Positions 8,174 through 15,917 of a stretch of 32,734 nt of DNA are shown piece by piece (position 1 is the stretch's first letter; each line of letters begins with the position of its first letter). Under the pieces are notes generated by a model, which ran no database searches, was not told the DNA's origin, and was given only the letters and a program-made list of their open reading frames with translations. A program made the translations under genes and the position numbers. Origin of the DNA: Candidatus Woesebacteria bacterium RIFCSPLOWO2_01_FULL_39_61 (lineage in GTDB: Bacteria > Patescibacteriota > Microgenomatia > UBA8517); NCBI GenBank assembly GCA_001793155.1, contig MGHI01000019.1, positions 1 to 32,734 of the forward strand, written 5' to 3'.

Positions 8174-10036
8174 TTACATCGATTTAGGGGCTTGAATTCC
8201 AAGAAGATAAAGACCATTTTTTAGAATTTGACCAGTAGCAGCGGTAAGTGCCAGTCTAAAATCTCTTACACTCTCCTGCTCTTCCACTCTTACACTCTCG
8301 TCTTTCAATATTCCATGTTTCTGGTAAAACAAATTAAACTTTTGGGCTACGTCGTAAAGGTAGTTGCATAGTAAGTTTGGCGCGTAATTTTTGGTCGCCT
8401 CTTCAACAACCTCCGGATAATGAATAAATGTCCGAAGGAGTGAGAGCTCTTCTGGTTTTAAATCTTTATAATTATTATAATTTTTATGACGTCCTCCCCG
8501 CGCTAACAGTGCGGGGTTTCCTCTAAAGGAGGACGACATATCAGAGCTCAATTCATCCCCGCCTTGAAAGGCGGCGTTTTCTTGAGATCTGCTATAACTG
8601 TTATATTTTACTTTGCGCAAAACGGAGTTCGTCCGAGCGACCGTGTACTGTAAATATGGGCCTGAATTGCCTTCTAGCGAAATTGACTCCTTAATATCAA
8701 ATGCAATTTCCTGAGAAAGACCCACCTTCAGAAATGAATACTTAACGGCCGCAATAGCAACTTTTTCAGCGACATTTTCTTCCGACTTATAAGTTTTTAT
8801 AATTTCCTCTTTAACCTCATCTAAAAGCCACTCACCCAGTACTACATTTCCGGTACGCGAGGCCATCTTCCCCTCTTTTAACCTTACCCAACCATAAACG
8901 ATATGTATTTCTTTATTTTTAATCTCTGGTTTTAGAGCCTCCAATGCCTTAAAAACAACTCTAAAGTATTCTGTCTGTTCAGGTCCCACCACATGCAGAA
9001 CAAAATCCGGATTGTATTCTGCAAATTGCAGCTCGGCTAAGCCCATATCTTTCGCCTCATAAGTAGGTACATCTTCCGAGGTTATAAAAACCCTGTCGTG
9101 CAATCCGAATTTTTTTCCCGGAAAAATTACGGCTCCTTCACTTCTTTCGAAAATTCCTTTTTCCAGTCCTTCAAGTACTCTTTCCTTGCCTAATTTGAAA
9201 ACCTCGCTCTCAAAATAGAGCCTGTCAAATTTTACATAAACCCTTTTATAGATCGTTTCAAAATAATCCAAACTCCATTTCCTAGTCGCCTCATAAAGTT
9301 CTAAAAGCTCAGGATCACTCTTTTCGTACAATTTTTTATTAATATTTGCGATTTTTTCCTTGGCATCTTCATCTTCTTCATAATCCTGACTGCCTTCAAC
9401 ATAAGCTTTGCCCAAATAAGCCATTCTCCCTTTGACGTCGCCGGGATCCTCAAAACCAATTTTCTGAATGCCGTAAATAGCCTTCGCAATATGAAGACCT
9501 ACGTCTCCCTGGTAATTGACTCTGACGACCTTTGTACCGTTTGCTGCCAATATTCTGCATATTGCTTCACCGGTACATATATTCCTCAGGTGGCCAATAT
9601 GGAATTGTTTATGGGTATTGGGATGAGCAAATTCAACCACTATTTTGCTACCTTTCAAAATCTCCGACTCTCCAAATTTATCGGCCCTTTCAATAACTTC
9701 CTTGAGCATGCTTACAAGGACTGTCCCCGCAAGGCGAAAGTTGATAAACCCGGGACCGGCGACTTCTATTTGTTCGACGATTTCTGAAAGACCCTTGTCT
9801 TTTTTCAATTCCTCCGTTAACTTTTGCGCTAAGTTTCTCGGAGATTTTGAATCTTTTAAATTTTGATTTGTAATTTTGACCTTTGATTTTTCATTTTTGA
9901 TTTCAGCAAACAATTGCAAGGCAATGTTTGAGCTATAATCTCCAAACTCCTCATTCTCCGGAGTCTCCAAATGGATTTCTTGCTCTTTTATGCCCATTAC
10001 TTTTTCTAAAGCCTTTATGATTCCGTCTTTTATCAT
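8174..10036 (-). CDS. argS: Arginyl-tRNA synthetase, with two unusual insertions
   Basis: EFAHPNTHKQFHIGHLRN (HIGH), EGKMASRTGNVV (KMSKS-like), GNSGPYLQYTVARTNSVLRK, DALR-type C-terminus NYAPNLLCNYLYDVAQKFNLFYQ. Confidence 0.96.
   Translation of the reverse strand: MIKDGIIKALEKVMGIKEQEIHLETPENEEFGDYSSNIALQLFAEIKNEKSKVKITNQNLKDSKSPRNLAQKLTEELKKDKGLSEIVEQIEVAGPGFINFRLAGTVLVSMLKEVIERADKFGESEILKGSKIVVEFAHPNTHKQFHIGHLRNICTGEAICRILAANGTKVVRVNYQGDVGLHIAKAIYGIQKIGFEDPGDVKGRMAYLGKAYVEGSQDYEEDEDAKEKIANINKKLYEKSDPELLELYEATRKWSLDYFETIYKRVYVKFDRLYFESEVFKLGKERVLEGLEKGIFERSEGAVIFPGKKFGLHDRVFITSEDVPTYEAKDMGLAELQFAEYNPDFVLHVVGPEQTEYFRVVFKALEALKPEIKNKEIHIVYGWVRLKEGKMASRTGNVVLGEWLLDEVKEEIIKTYKSEENVAEKVAIAAVKYSFLKVGLSQEIAFDIKESISLEGNSGPYLQYTVARTNSVLRKVKYNSYSRSQENAAFQGGDELSSDMSSSFRGNPALLARGGRHKNYNNYKDLKPEELSLLRTFIHYPEVVEEATKNYAPNLLCNYLYDVAQKFNLFYQKHGILKDESVRVEEQESVRDFRLALTAATGQILKNGLYLLGIQAPKSM
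8491..8576 (-). mobile_element. IS200/IS605 right-end / omegaRNA-like palindromic relic translated within argS
   Basis: Minus-strand reading: CCGCC-tttcaa-GGCGG, GGATGAATTGAGC, then GTCCTCC...[CCCCGCACT-GTT-AGCGCGGGG]AGGAC. Adds about 35-40 residues (ENAAFQGGDELSSDMSSSFRGNPALLARGGRH) between catalytic core and anticodon domain. Confidence 0.55.
9842..9905. repeat. Degenerate GATTTTT-type heptamer repeat within argS
   Basis: gattttgaatcttttaaattttgatttgtaattttgacctttgatttttcatttttgattt; translated as KNEKSKVKITNQNLKDSK. Confidence 0.6.
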
Positions 10037-10130
10037 TACTTTTTCCTCATATGAATAATTTTTTTTAGTCGTAGAAAATAATTGCTAGTTTAGTTACTAC
10101 TGTACTCGTTGTTCCAATTTTATACCATTC

Positions 10131-10928
10131 TCATACCCCTATCCAATTTAAAAAATCGTTAAGGGCACTTTTTGCCGTAGAGCTATCATGTCCACCGTTG
10201 CCATAAAGTCTTAATTTATAATCACTTTTATTATCTTGAAAGGTGGTTATCAGGGATTTATAAAATGCTACTGATTTCGAAAAATGAATACATTTGTCTT
10301 TCTTACCGTGGGCAATGAAAACCTTGGCACCCCTTAAAAATTCAATATTATCCATAGGGGACAATCCATCCCTATCATATAAATGTCTTAACCATACCTT
10401 CTCATTGAACCCCCTGTACAAGTACTTATACCCATCCATGAGTATGCAATCTATAAAATCTTCGTTTGTTTCCTCACCTTTGACTACACCTTGTTCACTT
10501 TGATCCAATGCCCCGAATATTACTCCAATCTCTTTAATGTTTTTATTATATTTAGGTAAAACCGGTACATAAGCTCCACCCAAACTTCTACCTGCAAAAA
10601 TTACCCTGTTATACTTCATTGGCACTTTAGTGTGTGAATAATGATTAATCCCTAACGTTCCTTTAGTGAACGAATCATATAGTTTCAGGAAAGTTTTAAT
10701 ACTATTCTTAGGTGTAAATCTGCCAATACTTCTTCCGAAACCAATATAGTCTGGAACAAACAAATCAATTTTTTTCTTTGTCACCACTATGGATTCTGGT
10801 AAATCACCATTATCCGGAACAGTCGGCGCACCAATCCCGTAAATAAGAATATTTTGCGTTATCTTACCGCAAGGGTAAAATATTCCCGAAATACCTTCAA
10901 TATTTAACAGAATACTATTCATCTTCAT
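10131..10928 (-). CDS. Alpha/beta hydrolase fold protein
   Basis: Nucleophile elbow FAGRSLGGAY (GxSxG), acid region VFIAHGKKDKCI, C-terminal GNGGHD. Confidence 0.75.
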   Translation of the reverse strand: MKMNSILLNIEGISGIFYPCGKITQNILIYGIGAPTVPDNGDLPESIVVTKKKIDLFVPDYIGFGRSIGRFTPKNSIKTFLKLYDSFTKGTLGINHYSHTKVPMKYNRVIFAGRSLGGAYVPVLPKYNKNIKEIGVIFGALDQSEQGVVKGEETNEDFIDCILMDGYKYLYRGFNEKVWLRHLYDRDGLSPMDNIEFLRGAKVFIAHGKKDKCIHFSKSVAFYKSLITTFQDNKSDYKLRLYGNGGHDSSTAKSALNDFLNWIGV

Positions 10929-10929
10929 A

Positions 10930-11748
10930 TTAGGCTTTTATTTGAATTCTTGTCATTTGCCTTAAGCTCTCTGTAAAACGAGCGATTCCAAATAATGGTT
11001 CTAGCCGCTCCGCAACTACATAAATTCCATTGTGACCGACTATATCAGCAATTTTATGATCAAATGACATATAACCAGCTATTAACCAAAAAGCCCCATT
11101 AAATGTCATCCCATTCATTGATAAAACTCTCTCGACTATATGTCTATTCTTTTTTGAAGTACTAATATCTGAATTGAAATAAGCATTAAGATGTGCGATT
11201 AGTTCTGTTTCCTTATTAACATAATCTAATTCAGTTAATACACTTAGCGATTGTGGATGACTCAAGTCTACAAATTGTGGAAAGTTGACATTATGATCAT
11301 TATAAGTTGACCAATGTAAATTCATATGATTTACTTGAGCAAATTTATGGTAAGCAACTGAATATAGTTCCTCATGGTATTCTAACGTTCTCTGATCCTC
11401 ATCACTTGGCAATCCTGGGAAAAGTACACCTCTGTTTGCGAATATCGCATGTAAGTTTACGTTGCCACCAAAAGTCGTGAGAGACCCGTTCATATTTTGT
11501 AAAACCTCATTATATGCTTTGAACTTATTTGCTACCCGAGAATCCTCAATTTGTAATGGAGGTTTTATTAATCCCGCTGTACTCAGATCCCCCTGAGCGT
11601 ATAAAGGGCACACAACAACACATACGTTTAAGTCCTTACCCAAAATATCTTTTTCGTTTATCACAGATGTCTCTGGCCAAGACGACTTAACCGTCGACCA
11701 GAATAATTCGGAGTGTTTTTTTGGATCAATAATTAATTCTTTATACAT
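10930..11748 (-). CDS. Uncharacterised 272-aa protein, first gene after the T-box-like leader
   Basis: Complete ORF in operon with the hydrolase (1-nt gap); no family recognised by eye. Confidence 0.75.
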   Translation of the reverse strand: MYKELIIDPKKHSELFWSTVKSSWPETSVINEKDILGKDLNVCVVVCPLYAQGDLSTAGLIKPPLQIEDSRVANKFKAYNEVLQNMNGSLTTFGGNVNLHAIFANRGVLFPGLPSDEDQRTLEYHEELYSVAYHKFAQVNHMNLHWSTYNDHNVNFPQFVDLSHPQSLSVLTELDYVNKETELIAHLNAYFNSDISTSKKNRHIVERVLSMNGMTFNGAFWLIAGYMSFDHKIADIVGHNGIYVVAERLEPLFGIARFTESLRQMTRIQIKA

Positions 11749-11760
11749 TTTTTAGCAACA

Positions 11761-12066
11761 AAAAAAAGCCCCTCCAATCTCTGAACTGATTCAGAAACTG
11801 AAGGGGCTCTTCGCATACTTCGAAGGACTGCTTGCCACTCCGAAGCTTTATGCGAAGGGTGGTACCACCCTTCTTCAATTATTCCCTGTTCCAATAAAAA
11901 TCCGGCTATAAAGCCGGAGATCTCGAAACTACAAGGAATAATCCTTATTATTCAAGAGCTCCGTTTCCGACACTCTCTAGTACTGTAACGGGTACTCCCG
12001 TCAGGCATTTTTGCCTGCAGCTCCCGGATCGCGACTCCGGTAATAACGCTTTTACTTTTTCAATGT
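11761..12066 (-). promoter_or_regulatory. T-box-like leader RNA (tRNA-sensing transcription attenuator)
   Basis: Minus-strand GAAGGGTGGTACCACCCTTC at 11873-11854 contains the T-box core GGGTGGTACCAC; preceded by hairpins (CCGGA/TCCGG, CAGGCA/TGCCTG, ACGGG/CCCGT, TCCGGCT/AGCCGGA). A competing stem (11849-11857/11809-11817) overlaps the T-box 3' half; final terminator AGCCCCT/AGGGGCT plus T-run lies just before the ATG. Confidence 0.72.
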
Positions 12067-12070
12067 ATTT

Positions 12071-12079
12071 ATTATACCA
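12071..12079 (-). promoter_or_regulatory. Extended -10 promoter element (TGGTATAAT) for the T-box-like operon
   Basis: Minus-strand TGGTATAAT at the expected position just 5' of the leader; no good -35. Confidence 0.5.
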
Positions 12080-12222
12080 AAGATGTCAAATAATGAAATG
12101 ATCACATATATATTATCCTGATAACTTGCAATCTTATAGTTACTGAAATAAAATTGACTCCATAGCACCTTACAATGCAAAAATAGAACTAAAAAACCTT
12201 ACTTTCAGGAAAGGAGTTTTAA

Positions 12223-12498
12223 ATGTCTGACCAATCCATTGATCCCTGTAAGGATCCGAAAATGCGAGATTGGGCGATCCTGATCGATAACCTTTTTATA
12301 GACGATCGTCCATATTATTATATCTACCCTTATGGACGGGGGCACCATATCCAACTCATTATTGAGGAAATTGATTCTAAACATTTAGCCGATCTTCGTA
12401 AGGCGCTAACCCGTTGGGGTTGGAAAAAAGGAGATGACGAAGTGGGTACAGAGTCGTGGCTTTATGAAGGACGAAGGTGGAATAACCCATGCAAATAA
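12223..12498 (+). CDS. Hypothetical 91-aa protein
   Basis: Good SD (GGAAAGGAG) before ATG; overlaps the next ORF. Confidence 0.65.
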   Translation: MSDQSIDPCKDPKMRDWAILIDNLFIDDRPYYYIYPYGRGHHIQLIIEEIDSKHLADLRKALTRWGWKKGDDEVGTESWLYEGRRWNNPCK

Positions 12499-12800
12499 AA
12501 ATTATTCAAAAACCCAAACCATGCAAGGGTTGGGAAAGTTGGTGCGAAGCGGTAACTCTCGCCGGCATGATGCTGGTTATTGGCCGGGATAAGAGCGCTG
12601 AAATCGGGTGGTTTGAAACCCGACTGATTGACGCGCAAAATGCCGCGGAAGTAGCTCAGAAACTGGGATTATCGGGAAACACTGTTTACGAGTTGAGCGC
12701 ACACTTAAGAAGTTTGGGTGCTTACATCGAAAAGCAGCAACCTCCCGGTACAGGCATAAGAGCCAAGTTCATCAAAAACGACTTTCGTCCCTGCCGGTAA
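12489..12800 (+). CDS. Hypothetical 103-aa protein with HTH-like segment
   Basis: AAEVAQKLGLSGNTVYELSAHLRSLGAYIEK resembles a (winged) HTH; start overlaps the upstream stop (coupled). Confidence 0.6.
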   Translation: MQIKIIQKPKPCKGWESWCEAVTLAGMMLVIGRDKSAEIGWFETRLIDAQNAAEVAQKLGLSGNTVYELSAHLRSLGAYIEKQQPPGTGIRAKFIKNDFRPCR

Positions 12801-12833
12801 TTCTTCAAATTACCTTTAAATAAGGTGCACTTT

Positions 12834-12925
12834 GAGGATAGGTGGTTTTTGTGCGTTTAAACGCGCCCGTTTTCCTGATGCTTGCATCAAAAAAAACGAA
12901 ACAAAAAACCATCTATCCTCTTTTT
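12834..12925 (+). terminator. Multibranched intrinsic terminator
   Basis: GAGGATAGGTGGTTTTTGT pairs with ACAAAAAACCATCTATCCTC followed by TTTTT; two inner hairpins GCGTTTAAACGC and CGTTTTCCTGATGC/GCATCAAAAAAAACG. Confidence 0.75.
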
Positions 12926-13124
12926 CACTATAGTTTCAAGAATACCGAGTAATGCTCGGATGAATTGAACCTAGAGCTATAATCTTCGCTTAGGCGCGAG
13001 AGCCGTCGATTTTAGCCAACGGAAGATTCTATTTTTTAACCCAGATTTTTTTCCATCTGTGTCTACTTCAACATCTCCCCCCTCATCGAGTCAAACACGA
13101 CTTAGGCAACTAAATGATGTCATA

Positions 13125-14027
13125 TTATTCTTCCCACCAACTTTCTCCGTCTGTAACAATTTGAATGTCTCCAAGCAGGTCAGTCCTTAATACCTTAATA
13201 TCTTTATCTTCTAATATCTTAAGTATCTCCTCATGCGGATGTCCGTAATTATTATTCCGACCAACCGAAATTACTGCGACCCTTGGCCTCGCAACTTTTA
13301 ACAATTCTTCCGTAAGTCCGTTACGACTGCCATGATGAGGTATTTTGATGTATTCGAGCGTTTGTTTGCCGTTAACTGATAACCGTTGAGCTATTATGTT
13401 TGAAAGTTCGGGACTTGCATCCCCGGTAAAAAGAGCATCAAAGTTTTTATACCGCAACTTAGCCACAATCGAAAACTCATTAGGGTCTTTTTTGGAAGTG
13501 TAAACACCCAAAACTTTATCGTCTTTATCATCTACCAGAGTACTTTCCTGCGCTAAAAACTCTTTCGAAGGATGAAGTATATCTAAATATATCAATCCAA
13601 CACGCATGGTCATTCCCTCAACTGCGTCAACGACTTTTATACCACCACCCGTCACTTGACTTTTTAGCAATTGGAACTCCTGACTGCTAGAATCTAACCC
13701 CGATGTCACAAAAACTTGGACATCATAGCGCGCTATAACATCTAGAAAACCTCCGTAATGATCCTTTTGAGGATGAGATAACATAACCATCTCAATTTCT
13801 CTATCCCAAAAAGGAATGTTTCTGTCCAAACATTCTAAGACTTTCCTCCCAGGACCCGAATCAATAAGTATCTGAGTTACCTTATAAGTAATCAAGAACG
13901 CGTCCCCTTGACCGACATCACAGGCAATAATTTTAAGTTTAGCTTCGGGATAGAAAAGTACCGCTAGCCATACGGTCACAGAAATTAATAGCATAAAAGC
14001 AAAAGGGTATTTCCAACGGATGTTCAT
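13125..14027 (-). CDS. ComEC C-terminal metallo-beta-lactamase domain as a separate protein
   Basis: IIACDVGQGDAFLI...MLSHPQKDHYGGF...FDALFTGDAS...KIPHHGSRNG: ComEC/Rec2-type MBL. Confidence 0.87.
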   Translation of the reverse strand: MNIRWKYPFAFMLLISVTVWLAVLFYPEAKLKIIACDVGQGDAFLITYKVTQILIDSGPGRKVLECLDRNIPFWDREIEMVMLSHPQKDHYGGFLDVIARYDVQVFVTSGLDSSSQEFQLLKSQVTGGGIKVVDAVEGMTMRVGLIYLDILHPSKEFLAQESTLVDDKDDKVLGVYTSKKDPNEFSIVAKLRYKNFDALFTGDASPELSNIIAQRLSVNGKQTLEYIKIPHHGSRNGLTEELLKVARPRVAVISVGRNNNYGHPHEEILKILEDKDIKVLRTDLLGDIQIVTDGESWWEE

Positions 14028-14034
14028 TTTAAAC

Positions 14035-15102
14035 TCAAAATAGATTAATAGTAAAAACGAACCAGCTGGTTAAGGGATATGATAACCACAATATTATTTT
14101 TCCTAACGTTAAATTTACCAAACCTAGTATTCCACCGATCATCCCGATAATTGTAATAGGTGGAATAGTCCAAAGTACCGCTGCATTTATTAATGGTGAC
14201 AAGATATTAAACTGACCGAAAGAGGCATACAGTATCGGTGCGACACCAATTTGTGCAGCCAAAGTGGTAGCTAAACCCTCTCTGAAAAAATCTATTCGGA
14301 TAAAGTCAATTAATTTCTCGATCTTTTTATTAAAAATTAATATAGATATAGTCGCGGCGAACGATAACCAAAAACCCAAATCACTAACCCACTCGGGCTT
14401 AAAGAGAATCATAACTAAACCTGTAACAAATAAGGTGCGCAATGCAAAATTCAACCTTCCGAGCTCTTGGGCTAAGAAGGCCAGCGACCCCATGATAGCA
14501 GCCCGAACAATCGGGGCGTCAAATCCGGCAATGAACGCATACAACCAAATACCGAAGGTGGCAATTAATATTGCCCGCCTGCGAGATAAAAAAACTACTA
14601 ATACCCCAAATAAGAAACCTGCTACCAAAGTAACATTTAAACCCGAAGCTACAACTACATGTGCAGTTCCTGTTTTTTTAAGACTTTCCCAGAAAATAGG
14701 ATCAATATTTGTTTTTGAACCGATACTAACCCCCGCAACTAGGGCTGAATGAGGATTGGGCAATGATTTTTCAAATACTTTCACTAAATTCTTCCTCAAA
14801 TTTAGTATCAATGCCTGATTTGGCTTTACCTTAATTAACTTAGCTTGATTTAACTTATCTTTTTCGACAACTCCTTCTACTATAAGACTGTCTCCGTACG
14901 TAACTTCAGGGTATAGCGGTAAATAAAAACTAAGACCCGAAAGTCTGAGATATTGAGAATTATCATAGCGAACAGGCTCAGTTGCTAGCTTATCCTCAAT
15001 CCTTATCTTGGTACCATCAGGGTATGACGGACGAAGTGTGTGATAAAGAAAAACTCTTAAGGTAATCAATACAAAAAGAAGTACCCAAAGAAGGTTACGC
15101 AT
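14035..15102 (-). CDS. comEC: ComEC/Rec2 competence (channel) domain protein
   Basis: LVAGVSIGSKTNIDPIFWESLKKTGTAHVVVASGLNVTLVAGFL...APIVRAAIMGSLAFLAQELGR: Competence domain. Confidence 0.88.
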   Translation of the reverse strand: MRNLLWVLLFVLITLRVFLYHTLRPSYPDGTKIRIEDKLATEPVRYDNSQYLRLSGLSFYLPLYPEVTYGDSLIVEGVVEKDKLNQAKLIKVKPNQALILNLRKNLVKVFEKSLPNPHSALVAGVSIGSKTNIDPIFWESLKKTGTAHVVVASGLNVTLVAGFLFGVLVVFLSRRRAILIATFGIWLYAFIAGFDAPIVRAAIMGSLAFLAQELGRLNFALRTLFVTGLVMILFKPEWVSDLGFWLSFAATISILIFNKKIEKLIDFIRIDFFREGLATTLAAQIGVAPILYASFGQFNILSPLINAAVLWTIPPITIIGMIGGILGLVNLTLGKIILWLSYPLTSWFVFTINLF

Positions 15103-15160
15103 AAACTAATTTAACCCAACCGATCAAAGTTGTGTAGATTTAAGTTTTGGTTTTAAGTTA

Positions 15161-15862
15161 CTAATACACAGATACCTTATCTTTAATTTTTTCATAAACG
15201 TTTTTCTTCAATGCGCTTTTGGAAAGTAGTTCTTCAACTGATGAGTAAGGCCTGTGTTCAATGATGCTTCGGGCGTAAACAGGGCCAATTCCATTAAGCG
15301 ATTCCAGCTCGGAAGCACTCGCGGTATTTATATTAATAAGTCCCTCTCCTGCTATATTACCGCCCGAAAAACTGCTGCCCCCCTCCCTTGAAACTTTGTC
15401 ACTCAAGACTTCTGACTGCTCATTTATGTTGGGAATAAATATTTTTTGCCCGTCAGTAAGTCGCGCCGCTCTATTTAACATTTTCTCCATCCAAAACCGA
15501 TCCGCATCAGCAGATACACCCCCTGCTGCAATTAAAAGATCCTCAACTCTGGCATCGTTTAACATCTTATAAACGCCGGGCTTTTGTACAGATCCGGCTA
15601 TCTCAACAACCAATTCATTTGAGCCGTTTTGGCCGTCCGCGGTCTCTTGGATTACCTCTATTTTATCGGAGCCAGTTATATAACCATCCTTATATAAAAA
15701 CATTCCCAGACCCAATATAATCAATCCTGATAAACTCAAAGCTAACGGTATTTTGTTATCATTTATAAATTTTTCGATATTAAGTTTAGTCGAAGAATTT
15801 TTCTTTGAATCAAATTTATTAATCAAATCGAGCTCGTCCGTCTGAAGATTTTCGGAAATCAT
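15161..15862 (-). CDS. comEA: ComEA-like DNA-binding protein (SLBB plus helix-hairpin-helix)
   Basis: EIAGSVQKPGVYKMLNDARVEDLLIAAGG and ININTASASELESLNGIGPVYARSIIEHRPYSSVEELL. Confidence 0.88.
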   Translation of the reverse strand: MISENLQTDELDLINKFDSKKNSSTKLNIEKFINDNKIPLALSLSGLIILGLGMFLYKDGYITGSDKIEVIQETADGQNGSNELVVEIAGSVQKPGVYKMLNDARVEDLLIAAGGVSADADRFWMEKMLNRAARLTDGQKIFIPNINEQSEVLSDKVSREGGSSFSGGNIAGEGLININTASASELESLNGIGPVYARSIIEHRPYSSVEELLSKSALKKNVYEKIKDKVSVY

Positions 15863-15917
15863 GTTAATTAATTAAACCAGAAGACAACTTTAAGGTAAAT
15901 AGTAATTAAGGAAGATT

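Noticed and set aside
10930-11748. 272-aa protein as a cyclodipeptide synthase (YVVAE resembles the Y-x3-E spacing)
   Set aside because: The other CDPS motifs were not convincing by eye; kept as unknown.
11854-11873. T-box reading on the + strand (the motif is a perfect palindrome)
   Set aside because: Terminator with T-run, hairpin order and extended -10 all fit the minus strand; the + gene at 12223 has its own SD and no matching attenuator.
14264-14752. + strand 162-aa ORF
   Set aside because: Antisense to the ComEC competence domain; shadow ORF without family signal.
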